In this document: one piece after another, positions 9,561-18,677 of the stretch | Position numbering within the stretch: the first letter of the stretch is position 1 | Layout of the letters: every line of letters starts with the position of its first letter | Source of the DNA: Weissella paramesenteroides ATCC 33313 | Lineage (GTDB): Bacteria; Bacillota; Bacilli; Lactobacillales; Lactobacillaceae | DNA length: 64,000 nucleotides | Assembly (NCBI RefSeq): GCF_000160575.1 | Contig: NZ_GG697128.1 | Span: forward strand, 512,773-576,772 | Direction of reading: 5' to 3' | Position numbers and translations under genes: made by a program | Notes under the pieces: model-generated | Told to the model about the DNA's origin: nothing | What the model saw: only the letters and a program-made list of their open reading frames with translations | Database searches by the model: none

Positions 9561-10253
9561 TTATGGCTTCGTATTAGAAATTAATGTTGGTTGATTACCA
9601 CCGATAATCACTTCATCAACCGTTTTTAAAAACAAACCATGTTCAACAACCCCGATCGTTTGTTCCAAAAAATATGCTAAACTCTGGGGATATTCAATAC
9701 GATTCAAGTGTAAATCAATAATATAATTACCAACATCAGTTGTAACCCGTTCACCAGTCGCTGTCCGACGAAAAGTAGGCTGCATATCTGCTGCCAAAAA
9801 TTTTTTCAACAGATGGTGGCTACCATAAGGCACCACTTCAACAGGTAATGGAAACTGGCCGATGACCTCATGATACTTTGATTCATCAATAATCCAAATA
9901 TTCTTCTTCGAATTCAAAGCCACAATTTTTTCAAATAATAACGCTGCACCACCACCCTTAATACCATTTAGCTGATGGTCAACTTCATCTGCACCATCAA
10001 TCGTTAAATCGATCATTGGTACTTCGTCAACAGAAGCAAGCTTAATCCCCAATGATTTTGCTAATGATGACGTTTTATTTGAGGTTGTCACCCCAGTAAT
10101 ATTCAGACCTTCATTGTTGATTTTGGCAGCCAACGCTTCAATAAAAAAACGTACGGTCGACCCTGTTCCCAAACCAACAATCATGCCATCAGTAATTAAA
10201 GTCGCTGCAAATTCGCCAGCTTGCTTTTTTTGAATAATTTGCTGATCAATCAC
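9561..10253 (-). CDS. rpiA: Ribose-5-phosphate isomerase A
   Basis: Interconverts ribose-5-phosphate and ribulose-5-phosphate in the pentose phosphate/phosphoketolase route. Motifs seen: GLGTGSTVRFFIE (phosphate loop), TIDGADEVD (catalytic Asp), and LKGGGAALLFEKI with the active-site Lys/Glu. The frame extends upstream to 10400, but that stretch is not part of the family. A GTG at 10253, eight bases after an AAGGAGG site, gives 230 residues, the usual size. Confidence 0.92.
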   Translation of the reverse strand: MIDQQIIQKKQAGEFAATLITDGMIVGLGTGSTVRFFIEALAAKINNEGLNITGVTTSNKTSSLAKSLGIKLASVDEVPMIDLTIDGADEVDHQLNGIKGGGAALLFEKIVALNSKKNIWIIDESKYHEVIGQFPLPVEVVPYGSHHLLKKFLAADMQPTFRRTATGERVTTDVGNYIIDLHLNRIEYPQSLAYFLEQTIGVVEHGLFLKTVDEVIIGGNQPTLISNTKP

Positions 10254-10390
10254 TATGTGTTCCTCCTTTTCCCCCTGACAGTAAATTAATTTTACCGATA
10301 AAGCATAAAAAAAGATAGCAATAAACGTGTTTACTATCGAACCAATATTTATAACCAAAAGAATCTGAATCATAAAATTTTTTAGACTAA

Positions 10391-10434
10391 AAAACATCAA
10401 GCTACCGTTGTTAATGTGGTAACTTGATGTTTTT
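10391..10434 (-). terminator. Terminator of the fatty-acid operon
   Basis: A hairpin (AAAACATCAAGCTACC ... GGTAACTTGATGTTTT) sits about 45 bases past the accA stop, with T on its minus-strand 3' side. It marks the end of the long fab-acc transcript, with rpiA starting about 140 bases further. Confidence 0.75.
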
Positions 10435-10477
10435 AAACGGAGTTTAGGCCAAAAGAAAATCTTCCAAACTCTTCTTA

Positions 10478-11263
10478 CTAAAATTTACGAAAACGTGCGC
10501 GTCGTTGTGCAATTAACTTATCTGCTGGCATATTTGCCAACTTTTGAATTTCTTCATCCAATCTTGCACGAATTAATGAGAAGACACGTGTATGTGAACG
10601 ACTTTCGGGTATGATGTACTCGATAATGTGATTATCTAACAAGTCATTTGGTGTTAAGCCCATGACTGCAGCTGCTTCATCATGTCGTTTCGCATCTTTC
10701 CACAGAATTGATGCAAAGCCTTCAGGTGAAAGGACCGAATAAGTTGAATTTTGGAACATCCACACTTGATCAGTAGTTGCTAGTGCAAGTGCACCACCAG
10801 AACCACCTTCACCATAGACAATGGCAATCATAGGAACTGGCAATTTCAAACTTTCCAAAATACTTTGCGCAATCGCTTCACCTTGACCTTGATCTTCCGC
10901 AGTCTTACCTGGAAAAGCCCCTGGTGTATTGATAAAAGTAATAATCGGACGACCAAACTTCGCTGCCTGTTTCATTAAGCGCGTCGCTTTACGATAGCCA
11001 TATGGCTCAGGCGAACCATTCCGTTTAGCTAACTTATCATTGATATCTGATCCTTTGTCAATCACGATAACGGTCACTGGGCGACCATTCAGGTTAGCAA
11101 GCCCGCCAATAACGCTTTGGTCATCACCAGCATAGCGATCACCATGCAGTTCAAAGAAGTCAGTAAAGACACCTGAAATAATTTCACGCGCCATAAATCG
11201 ATCTTCACGTGCACGTTTCACAATTTGAACGGGTGTTAATTCACGTCTAAATAAACTTACCAT
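10478..11263 (-). CDS. accA: Acetyl-CoA carboxylase carboxyltransferase subunit alpha
   Basis: Transfers the carboxyl group from carboxybiotin to acetyl-CoA, together with AccD, making malonyl-CoA. The crotonase-type carboxyltransferase fold is shown by PIITFINTPGAFPGKTAEDQGQGEAIAQ and by MIAIVYGEGGSGGALAL with the oxyanion-hole glycines. Length 261 is typical of the short lactobacillal form, lacking the long N-terminal helix of E. coli AccA. Last gene of the fab-acc operon, two bases after accD. Confidence 0.95.
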   Translation of the reverse strand: MVSLFRRELTPVQIVKRAREDRFMAREIISGVFTDFFELHGDRYAGDDQSVIGGLANLNGRPVTVIVIDKGSDINDKLAKRNGSPEPYGYRKATRLMKQAAKFGRPIITFINTPGAFPGKTAEDQGQGEAIAQSILESLKLPVPMIAIVYGEGGSGGALALATTDQVWMFQNSTYSVLSPEGFASILWKDAKRHDEAAAVMGLTPNDLLDNHIIEYIIPESRSHTRVFSLIRARLDEEIQKLANMPADKLIAQRRARFRKF

Positions 11264-11265
11264 GG

Positions 11266-12111
11266 CTAACGACCTCCTTGTGGTTGATGGAATCTAACAA
11301 GTTGTGCTAAGACTTTAGGTAGTTCTTTACGCTGCACAACTGCATCAATAAATCCATTTTCCAAAACCGTTTCGGCCCGTTGAAAGTCCTTGGGTACTTT
11401 TTCGTGAATTGTCTGTTCAATCACACGTTTACCGGCAAAACCAACTAAAGCATGCGGTTCAGCCAATGTGACATCCCCTTGCATCGCAAATGAAGCTGTC
11501 ACACCACCAGTTGTTGGGTCAGTTAACACCACGAAATATGGTAATCCAGCCTCTTGATGCGCGGCAACAGCAGCAGATACTTTAGCCATCTGCATCAAGG
11601 AATTAATTCCCTCTTGCATACGAGCACCACCAGAAGCAGTGAATAGAACAACTGGTAATTCTTGCTCAGTTGCCTTTTCAAACAAACGAGTAATTTTCTC
11701 ACCAGTCATTGTTCCTAGCGAACCCATCATGAAGTAAGAATCCATAATTCCTAAGGCAACGGTTTCGTCTTCAAGGACTGCTTTACCAGTCAAGACTGAT
11801 TCATTTAAATCAGTTTGTGATTTTGCTCGACTTAACTTTTCAGCATATCCAGGAAATTCTGGATTTTCTAATGTTAAGTCTGCGTCCCATTCCTCAAACG
11901 CCGTTGTCATCAAGTGAACACGCTCGTACGCTTGCAAACGGAACCCGTAACCACAATTTGGGCAAACACGGTGTTCGCCTAATTGTTTAGAATACAATTG
12001 TGCCCCACAATATGGACATGCTAGAAATAAACCATCTGGAATCTGAGCATCAACATGCGCGTCTTTTTTAATTTTAGGTAATTTGGCATTTGGTTTATTA
12101 AATAAATCCAT
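11266..12111 (-). CDS. accD: Acetyl-CoA carboxylase carboxyltransferase subunit beta
   Basis: Partner of AccA. The N-terminal zinc ribbon is complete (CPYCGAQL ... CPNCGYGF, residues about 31-54). The carboxyltransferase core follows, with ASGGARMQEGINSLMQMAK and TDPTTGGVTASFAMQGD. An in-frame GTG at 12129 would overlap accC, but AGGAGG lies six bases before the ATG at 12111, the more likely start (281 residues). Confidence 0.95.
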   Translation of the reverse strand: MDLFNKPNAKLPKIKKDAHVDAQIPDGLFLACPYCGAQLYSKQLGEHRVCPNCGYGFRLQAYERVHLMTTAFEEWDADLTLENPEFPGYAEKLSRAKSQTDLNESVLTGKAVLEDETVALGIMDSYFMMGSLGTMTGEKITRLFEKATEQELPVVLFTASGGARMQEGINSLMQMAKVSAAVAAHQEAGLPYFVVLTDPTTGGVTASFAMQGDVTLAEPHALVGFAGKRVIEQTIHEKVPKDFQRAETVLENGFIDAVVQRKELPKVLAQLVRFHQPQGGR

Positions 12112-12121
12112 CATTTGCCTC

Positions 12122-13498
12122 CTATTCACCTGATGTCAAACTTTTTTGCCATTTTGGTAAAAAGTCATGCTCAAGGTACTGTGTTGTAAATAAGCCCTCT
12201 GCAACAACATCATCATTTAACAACGCTTCTTGGAAATCAGCATTTGTATTGACACCATCAATAACCATTTCATCTAGAATACGTTTCATTTTAACAACTG
12301 CTTCAGCACGATCATCACCATGTACCAACAATTTTCCAATCATTGAATCGTAAAATGGTTGAATAATGTCACCAGAATAAATTGCTGAATCGATGCGAAT
12401 ACCAGGCCCACCAGTTGGTAAAAAGGCAAAATTAATCTTACCCGCACTTGGTGCAAAGTTACGTTCAGGCTGTTCAGCATTTAAACGTACTTCAATTGCA
12501 TGACCATTGACTTTGATGTCCGTTTGACGCAAAGTTAATGCCTCGCCGGCCGCAACCTGCACTTGCATCTTGATCAAATCAACACCAGTTACTAATTCAG
12601 TTACTGGATGTTCAACTTGGATACGAGTATTCATTTCCATAAAGTAGAAATTGCCATCATGATCTTCCAAGAATTCCAGCGTTCCAGTATTCTCATAATC
12701 CAATGCGTTAACCGCACGTGTTGCAATTGCTCCCAGTTCATCACGCATTGCTTGAGTCACACCAACGGCTGGACTTTCTTCCATTACTTTCTGGTTATTC
12801 CGTTGTAATGAACAATTACGCTCAGGGAAGTATAGGACATTGCCTTGTTGGTCACGAATAATTTGCATCTCAATATGACGCACATTTGTCATCACCTTTT
12901 CGACGTACATGTGCCCATCCCCAAAAGCAGCTTTTGCTTCACGTTGCGCATCATCAAACTTTTCAGCTAATTCATTTTCTGAATAAACAAAACGCATCCC
13001 TTTACCACCACCACCAGCAGCAGCTTTTAACAATAAAGGATAACCTATCCGTTCAGCAACTTTTTTAGCTTCACTAGCATTATGAATAAAACCTTCAGAT
13101 CCCGGAATCACTGGTACACCAGCTTCACGCATTGACTCACGTGCATTCGCCTTATTTCCCATTAACTCCAAGACTTTAGGACTTGGTCCAATCCACTTGA
13201 GACCAACTGCACCAACCATTTCAGCAAAGGCTTCATTCTCTGATAAGAATCCATACCCAGGATGAATGGCTTCAGCGCCAGTCAACACAGCTGCACTCAA
13301 TATATTTTTCATATTTAGATAGCTGTCTTTTGATCTAGGACCACCAACAGCAATGGCTTCATCAGCTAGTCGCACATGAAGACTATCCGCATCAGCTGAA
13401 GAATAAATAGCAACAGATTTAATGCCCATTTCCTTCAGTGTACGAATGATACGAACCGCAATTTCTCCTCGATTCGCCACTAAAACTTTTTTGAACAT
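12122..13498 (-). CDS. accC: Biotin carboxylase subunit of acetyl-CoA carboxylase
   Basis: ATP-dependent carboxylation of the biotin on AccB. It starts with the canonical FKKVLVANRGEIAVRIIR, has the ATP-grasp glycine-rich loop KAAAGGGGKGMR and the catalytic segment MEMNTRIQVEHPVTE, and ends with the biotin-carboxylase C-terminal domain. Length 458 is normal. Two bases separate it from the upstream fabZ, as expected for a tightly packed operon. Confidence 0.96.
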   Translation of the reverse strand: MFKKVLVANRGEIAVRIIRTLKEMGIKSVAIYSSADADSLHVRLADEAIAVGGPRSKDSYLNMKNILSAAVLTGAEAIHPGYGFLSENEAFAEMVGAVGLKWIGPSPKVLELMGNKANARESMREAGVPVIPGSEGFIHNASEAKKVAERIGYPLLLKAAAGGGGKGMRFVYSENELAEKFDDAQREAKAAFGDGHMYVEKVMTNVRHIEMQIIRDQQGNVLYFPERNCSLQRNNQKVMEESPAVGVTQAMRDELGAIATRAVNALDYENTGTLEFLEDHDGNFYFMEMNTRIQVEHPVTELVTGVDLIKMQVQVAAGEALTLRQTDIKVNGHAIEVRLNAEQPERNFAPSAGKINFAFLPTGGPGIRIDSAIYSGDIIQPFYDSMIGKLLVHGDDRAEAVVKMKRILDEMVIDGVNTNADFQEALLNDDVVAEGLFTTQYLEHDFLPKWQKSLTSGE

Positions 13499-13500
13499 AC

Positions 13501-13932
13501 TTAATCTCCAACAATAAATGTTAAGTCAGCTGTAGTGACACGCTTGCCATCCACATATGCTGTTCCCTTACCTTCACCAATAGGGCCACGTAAACGAGTT
13601 AACTTAACCTCTAATCTTACTTGGTCACCTGGACGAACCATCTTACGGAAACGTGCCTTCTTAATACCACCAAAGTAAGCTGTCTTTCCTTTATGTTCAG
13701 GCATTGACAACAAAGCAACAGCACCAGTTTGCGCTAAGGCTTCAATCGTCAAATTACCTGGAAAAGTTGGGTTATTTGGAAAATGACCCTGAAAAATCTC
13801 TTCATTGATTGTTACATTTTTAATAGCAACGGCGCTTTCGCCAGGTACAAGTTCTTCTACCGTATCCAACATCAACATTGGGTAACGGTGAGGCAAAATT
13901 TCTTGAATTTGTTGTGTATTTAATACTGACAT
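13501..13932 (-). CDS. fabZ: 3-hydroxyacyl-ACP dehydratase FabZ (operon-distal copy)
   Basis: Dehydrates 3-hydroxyacyl-ACP in fatty-acid elongation. Hot-dog fold with the active-site His in QGHFPNNPTFPG and the catalytic acid in TIEALAQTGA. In this copy the usual GNPVMPGVL stretch reads NNPTFPGNL, unlike the first FabZ of the operon (20122-20583). Paired FabZ copies in lactic acid bacteria may include one with FabA-like isomerase activity; which copy would do so cannot be told from sequence. Length 143. Confidence 0.92.
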   Translation of the reverse strand: MSVLNTQQIQEILPHRYPMLMLDTVEELVPGESAVAIKNVTINEEIFQGHFPNNPTFPGNLTIEALAQTGAVALLSMPEHKGKTAYFGGIKKARFRKMVRPGDQVRLEVKLTRLRGPIGEGKGTAYVDGKRVTTADLTFIVGD

Positions 13933-13943
13933 ATCAAATCCTC

Positions 13944-14408
13944 CTAGGCATCCGGTTGAACACGGAATAATGCATGTCCGTAATCGACAACATCTTCTTC
14001 TTCAACCAAGATTTCCTTAATAACACCTGTTACTTCACTCTTCACTGGTGTCATCAGTTTCATTGCTTCAATAATTGCAACTTGTTCACCAACTTGCACA
14101 TGATCACCAACTTCTTTAAAAGGAGCTGCATCAGGCTTTGGCTTCAAATAGACTGTTCCAACCAAAGGTGCTTCAACCAAGACACTGTTATCAGTACCTA
14201 AATCAGCAGTTCCCTCTGTTGCTTTCTTCTCAGAAACAGCAGATTGTGCAGCTGTTTCGGGTTGTGTGGTTGCTGCCACAACTGGTTGAGAAATTTCATT
14301 CTTACTTAAATGTAAGCTGAAATCTTCTGATTGTAATGAAAATTCACGCAATGAGCTGTTTTCTAAATCTTGCATCAATGTTCGAATTTCATCTAATTGC
14401 AAACTCAT
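13944..14408 (-). CDS. accB: Biotin carboxyl carrier protein of acetyl-CoA carboxylase
   Basis: Carries biotin between AccC and the AccA/AccD complex. The C-terminal biotinyl domain has the target Lys in VAIIEAMKLMTPVKSE. A Ala/Thr/Glu-rich linker (residues about 40-75) separates it from a short N-terminal helical segment. Length 154. Its ATG overlaps the fabF stop (TAATG), indicating translational coupling. Confidence 0.95.
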   Translation of the reverse strand: MSLQLDEIRTLMQDLENSSLREFSLQSEDFSLHLSKNEISQPVVAATTQPETAAQSAVSEKKATEGTADLGTDNSVLVEAPLVGTVYLKPKPDAAPFKEVGDHVQVGEQVAIIEAMKLMTPVKSEVTGVIKEILVEEEDVVDYGHALFRVQPDA

Positions 14409-15643
14409 TAATTTTCACTCCACTTCTTAAAAATAATTGCTGCATTATGTCCACCAAAGCCGTAATTGGCTGACAGAACATAATTTGGTGCAACATGCTT
14501 ATTTTCTTCATTAACTAGGGTTACACCTGCTGTTTCAGGGTCTTGTTCAGTTAAACCAATATTCACTGGTAACTCTTCACGAACAATTGCACCAATTGCA
14601 GCAATGGCTTCAATGGCACCGGCAGCACCTAATAGGTGACCAGTCATACCCTTTGTTGAAGAAACTAGGACACCATTTTTACCAAAGACCAATTCCATTG
14701 CCTTTGACTCTGCGGCATCATTTGCTCCGGTAGCTGTTCCGTGTGCATTAACGTAGTCAATATCACTTGGTTGAATATTTGCATCTTCTAAGGCTAATTT
14801 AACTGAGCCAGCAGGACCTGAACCATCAGGAGTTGGACTTGTTAAGTGATAAGCATCAGAATTTGAACCGTAACCGACAACCTCAGCAATGATGTTGGCA
14901 CCACGTGCTTGTGCATGTTCTAATGATTCAAGAATTAAGACCCCTGAACCTTCACCTAACACAAATCCATGACGGTTAACATCAAATGGTGTTGAAGCCT
15001 TTAGTGGGTCAGATTCTGTTGACAAAGCTGTCAAAGCTGCGAATCCAGAAATTCCCATCTCATTCACTGAGGCCTCTGCACCACCTGTGATCATGACATC
15101 CATTTTACCTGATTGTACACGCCAGAAAGCCTCACCAATTGCATTGGTTGCACTGGCACAAGCTGTTGATACTGTGTAGTTAACACCTTTTGCCCCATAG
15201 CGCATTGAGACATTACCAGAAACCATGTTAGGAATTGCATTAGGTACGAACATTGGACTAACACGTTGTGGTCCTTTGTCGTGCATTTTAATAACCTGTT
15301 GTTCAATCGTTGTCAAACCACCGATACCAGTTCCCATAATCACACCAAAACGGTCTGGATTATCAACACCATCAGCTAATCCAGCTTGCTCAAGTGCTTC
15401 ACCAGCAGCATGAACAGCATATTGTGAAAATAGATCCATCTTACGTGATTCACGTTTACCAACGCGAGCAGAAGGATCAAAATCCTTTACTTCACCTGCA
15501 ACAGTGATACCAGTCTCTGTTGCATCGAATTTAGTGATTGGCGCAATACCAACTTCACCATTAAAAATACCATTCCAAAAATCTTCAGTGCTATTTCCAA
15601 CAGGGGTAACAGCACCTAAACCTGTAATAACAACTCGTGTCAT
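14408..15643 (-). CDS. fabF: 3-oxoacyl-ACP synthase II (FabF)
   Basis: Condenses malonyl-ACP with acyl-ACP. The thiolase-fold Cys-His-His triad is visible: Cys in STACASATNAIGEAF, His in VNAHGTATGAND and His in STKGMTGHLLGAAGA, where the conserved Lys is also present. Length 411 is typical. The start follows an AAGGAG site. There is an 87-base gap to fabG upstream, longer than others in the operon, with no terminator apparent in it. Confidence 0.96.
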   Translation of the reverse strand: MTRVVITGLGAVTPVGNSTEDFWNGIFNGEVGIAPITKFDATETGITVAGEVKDFDPSARVGKRESRKMDLFSQYAVHAAGEALEQAGLADGVDNPDRFGVIMGTGIGGLTTIEQQVIKMHDKGPQRVSPMFVPNAIPNMVSGNVSMRYGAKGVNYTVSTACASATNAIGEAFWRVQSGKMDVMITGGAEASVNEMGISGFAALTALSTESDPLKASTPFDVNRHGFVLGEGSGVLILESLEHAQARGANIIAEVVGYGSNSDAYHLTSPTPDGSGPAGSVKLALEDANIQPSDIDYVNAHGTATGANDAAESKAMELVFGKNGVLVSSTKGMTGHLLGAAGAIEAIAAIGAIVREELPVNIGLTEQDPETAGVTLVNEENKHVAPNYVLSANYGFGGHNAAIIFKKWSEN

Positions 15644-15730
15644 CTTGTTCTCCTTTATGTTTTAGCAATTTTATACGTACGAAAAAAGTAAGTAAAAATA
15701 AATAAGTGCAAAAGCGCACGTATGCGTTGC

Positions 15731-16453
15731 TTAAATATATAACCCACCATCGACCGTAATTGTTTGGCCGGTAATGTAATCGTTTTGAGCCAAGAAAACA
15801 GCTGTACTTGCAATTTCAGTTGCTTCACCAAAACGTTTTAATGGTACTGCTTCCAGCACTTGATTTTTCACTTTATCTGACAAGGCATTGGTCATATCTG
15901 AGACAATCATCCCTGGAGCAATGGCATTCACACGAATACCACGCATTGCGCCTTCTTTAGCTAATGACTTTGTTAACCCAACGATACCTGCCTTTGAAGC
16001 AGCATAATTAGCTTGACCAACATTTCCCATCAAACCAACAACAGAAGCCATGTTAATAATCTGTCCAGTACGGGCACGCAACATTTTCTTAAAAACAGGT
16101 TGTGTCACATTAAATGTGCCATTTAAGTTTGTGTTTACAACTTGTGCGAAATCTGCTGGTTTCATCCCCATTGTGAGTTTATCATTCACAATACCAGCGT
16201 TGTTAACTAGAATGTCAATGCCTTCAATTTCAGCAAATAATCCGTCTAATGCTGTCTTTACACTAGCATCATCTGCAATATCTGCTGTGATGGCCATGGT
16301 ACCTTCGCTAAATTCACCTAACACCTCTGCCTTTGGTGCAGAACGACCGTGTAAAATAACACGTGCGCCAGTATCATCAAAAGCGTGTGCAATGGCCAAA
16401 CCAATACCACGAGTTGACCCTGTAACTAAAACTGTTTTCCCTTCGAGATTCAT
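15731..16453 (-). CDS. fabG: 3-oxoacyl-ACP reductase FabG
   Basis: NADPH-dependent reduction of 3-oxoacyl-ACP. Short-chain dehydrogenase with cofactor loop VTGSTRGIGLAIA, NNAG motif (LVNNAGIVNDKL), catalytic Ser (INMASVVG) and YxxxK (ANYAASKAGIVG). The last residues GQTITVDGGLYI are the normal FabG end. The ATG at 16453 is preferred over the preceding in-frame GTG because of spacing to GGAG. Confidence 0.95.
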   Translation of the reverse strand: MNLEGKTVLVTGSTRGIGLAIAHAFDDTGARVILHGRSAPKAEVLGEFSEGTMAITADIADDASVKTALDGLFAEIEGIDILVNNAGIVNDKLTMGMKPADFAQVVNTNLNGTFNVTQPVFKKMLRARTGQIINMASVVGLMGNVGQANYAASKAGIVGLTKSLAKEGAMRGIRVNAIAPGMIVSDMTNALSDKVKNQVLEAVPLKRFGEATEIASTAVFLAQNDYITGQTITVDGGLYI

Positions 16454-16464
16454 CACTTCGTCTC

Positions 16465-17394
16465 CTATTCTGCTGCTAACATTTCACGAACTTCTTGATA
16501 CGTCTTAAAATTAGTAACCTTATAACGCTTAATATCTTTACCGACAATTTTACGAGCAAATTTATAAAGTGTATCACTTGGACCAAATTCAATTAACGTA
16601 TCAACCCCATCATCTACCATCGCTTGCAATGCTTGCGCAAAGTAAGTTGGTGAAACAATTTGGTCTAACAATGTTGTTTTAACATCTGAGAATTTTTTAC
16701 CAGTTGTATTTGAATACACATCAAATGACATTGGTGAAAATGGCTCATCTGCCAAACGTGTCGTCAATTGATCGGCTGCCGATTGCATTAATGGCGTATG
16801 GAAAGGTCCTGAAACTGGCAACTCAACCAATCGTTCAATACCTGCGTCTGTCAGTGCTGCAATTGCTGCATCAACATCAGCACCTACACCACCAATAACT
16901 AATTGATTAAATGTATTATAGTTCGCTGGATAAACACGCTTACCCGCTGCTTGCAATTTGTTAATAGTCGCAATAACCAAGTCTTGATCTTCTGTCATCA
17001 CAGCGACCATTTTACCTGGATTATCATCACCCGCTTGCTGCATGTATGCACCACGGTCTTTAATAATCCGCATAGCTTGATCAAAAGTCAATACATCAGC
17101 GGCCACCAAAGCACTGTATTCACCAAGGCTAAGTCCCAGCGTTGCTTGTGGTGTTGGCATGATATCCGCCAACGCGCGATAGATACCAGTACTCATTGCT
17201 AGAATTGCAGGTTGCGTGAATTTTGTCTGCTTCACATTCTCTTCATCATTAACAATAGTTGACATGATGTCATAACCTAGCACTTGGCTAGCCTCATCAA
17301 TGGTTTCTTTATAAGCTGGTACTTGCTCATATAAATCAGCACCCATGCCAACCTTTTGAGCACCTTGTCCGCTCATTAAAATTCCAAGTTTCAT
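16465..17394 (-). CDS. fabD: Malonyl-CoA:ACP transacylase FabD
   Basis: Loads malonyl groups onto ACP. It has the N-terminal GILMSGQGAQKVGMG loop, the nucleophile Ser in TLGLSLGEYSALVAA and the catalytic His in VSGPFHTPLM. Length 309. GGAGG lies four bases before the ATG. Packed between fabK and fabG with short gaps. Confidence 0.95.
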   Translation of the reverse strand: MKLGILMSGQGAQKVGMGADLYEQVPAYKETIDEASQVLGYDIMSTIVNDEENVKQTKFTQPAILAMSTGIYRALADIMPTPQATLGLSLGEYSALVAADVLTFDQAMRIIKDRGAYMQQAGDDNPGKMVAVMTEDQDLVIATINKLQAAGKRVYPANYNTFNQLVIGGVGADVDAAIAALTDAGIERLVELPVSGPFHTPLMQSAADQLTTRLADEPFSPMSFDVYSNTTGKKFSDVKTTLLDQIVSPTYFAQALQAMVDDGVDTLIEFGPSDTLYKFARKIVGKDIKRYKVTNFKTYQEVREMLAAE

Positions 17395-17410
17395 ATGTCC
17401 TCCAATATTG

Positions 17411-18358
17411 TTAATTCAAAAGATCTTCTGCCTGTGACCAAGTATCTTCCAAAATTTGTGCGACTGGCTTCAATTCAGTGATCAAACCAGAAACTTGTCC
17501 AGCCATGAAAGCACCAGTTGCCTTATCACCATCGATAACAGCTCGGCGTAATGAACCGTTCTCTAGATCCTCAATTGCATCAGCATCTGGCTTAGGCTTT
17601 TGAATTTCGATTCGTTCTTGCTTAACGAAATTCTTTGACATTTTTGTCTTTAGCACACGCGCACGGTTTCCCATGATTTCGCCAGTTACTAAAGTATCAA
17701 TATCCTTTGCTTTGACAACTGCATTCTTAAAGTTTTCATGTACTTCTGATTCTTCAGAAGCTAGGAATCGTGTTCCCATCTGAACACCTGAGGCACCGAG
17801 CATAAAGGCAGCTGCAACACCACGACCATCTCCGATACCACCAGCTGCAATAACTGGAATGTTCACAGCATCAACAACTTGAGGTACAAGCGTCATGGTT
17901 GTTAAACTACCAATATGACCACCAGATTCCATACCTTCGGCAACAACGGCATCAACACCCTTCTTTTCCATCATCTTAGCAAGACCAACTGATGGAATAA
18001 CTGGGATAACTAGAATGCCATGACTGTGCAATTCATCAATAAAAGGTGATGGATCACCTGCACCAGTGGCAACGACCTTCACACCTTCTTCAATCACAAC
18101 ATCAAACACTTCACGAATGTGACGTGAAAGCAACATCACGTTAACCCCAAAAGGTTTGTCCGTCACTTCACGCGCACGATGAATTTCTTCACGAACTTTG
18201 TCAGCCTTCCAGTACCCAGTTCCGATAATACCTAATCCACCAGCCTCTGAAACAGATCCAGCCAAATGACCTGTTCCAGCCCAAGCCATACCGCCTTGGA
18301 TAATAGGATATTTCATGCCCAACTTTTCAAAAAGTGGATTATTTAGCTTAAAGCTCAT
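17411..18358 (-). CDS. fabK: Enoyl-ACP reductase FabK
   Basis: Flavoprotein that performs the last reduction of each elongation cycle, in place of FabI. It resembles 2-nitropropane dioxygenases: YPIIQGGMAWAGTGHLAGSVSEAGGLG at the N-terminus, the FMN-phosphate region IAAGGIGDGRGVAAAFMLGA, and GTRFLASEES. Length 315 matches FabK. No FabI gene is seen in the operon, so this is probably the enoyl reductase used. It sits right after acpP, as in other Lactobacillales. Confidence 0.94.
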   Translation of the reverse strand: MSFKLNNPLFEKLGMKYPIIQGGMAWAGTGHLAGSVSEAGGLGIIGTGYWKADKVREEIHRAREVTDKPFGVNVMLLSRHIREVFDVVIEEGVKVVATGAGDPSPFIDELHSHGILVIPVIPSVGLAKMMEKKGVDAVVAEGMESGGHIGSLTTMTLVPQVVDAVNIPVIAAGGIGDGRGVAAAFMLGASGVQMGTRFLASEESEVHENFKNAVVKAKDIDTLVTGEIMGNRARVLKTKMSKNFVKQERIEIQKPKPDADAIEDLENGSLRRAVIDGDKATGAFMAGQVSGLITELKPVAQILEDTWSQAEDLLN

Positions 18359-18388
18359 AATATCGTCCCTTCTAACTACGTCGACTAC

Positions 18389-18628
18389 TTAGGCGTTTAC
18401 TTGTTCTGTTACCTTGTTAACCAAATCTTGTACTGTTTGAATTTCTTCAGCAACAGCAAGCTTAATATCAAATTCGTCTTCAACACGGTTCAAAACTTCG
18501 AACAAGTCAAGTGAATCTGCATCGATATCTTCACTTAAGTTTGTATCTAACTTAATTTCATCATCTTCCAAATCGAATTGGTCAACCAAGATTTCGCTTA
18601 CTTTGTTAAAAATTTCTGTTTCAGTCAT
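18389..18628 (-). CDS. acpP: Acyl carrier protein
   Basis: Small acidic carrier with phosphopantetheine attachment Ser in the motif DADSLDLFEVLNRVED. 79 residues, strongly acidic, four-helix profile. It lies between fabH and fabK, consistent with dedication to fatty-acid synthesis. AGAGGAAAA precedes the ATG. Confidence 0.97.
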   Translation of the reverse strand: MTETEIFNKVSEILVDQFDLEDDEIKLDTNLSEDIDADSLDLFEVLNRVEDEFDIKLAVAEEIQTVQDLVNKVTEQVNA

Positions 18629-18677
18629 GTTATTTTCCTCTTTTTTCTCTTATTAATAATAAATTAGTTGTTATAAA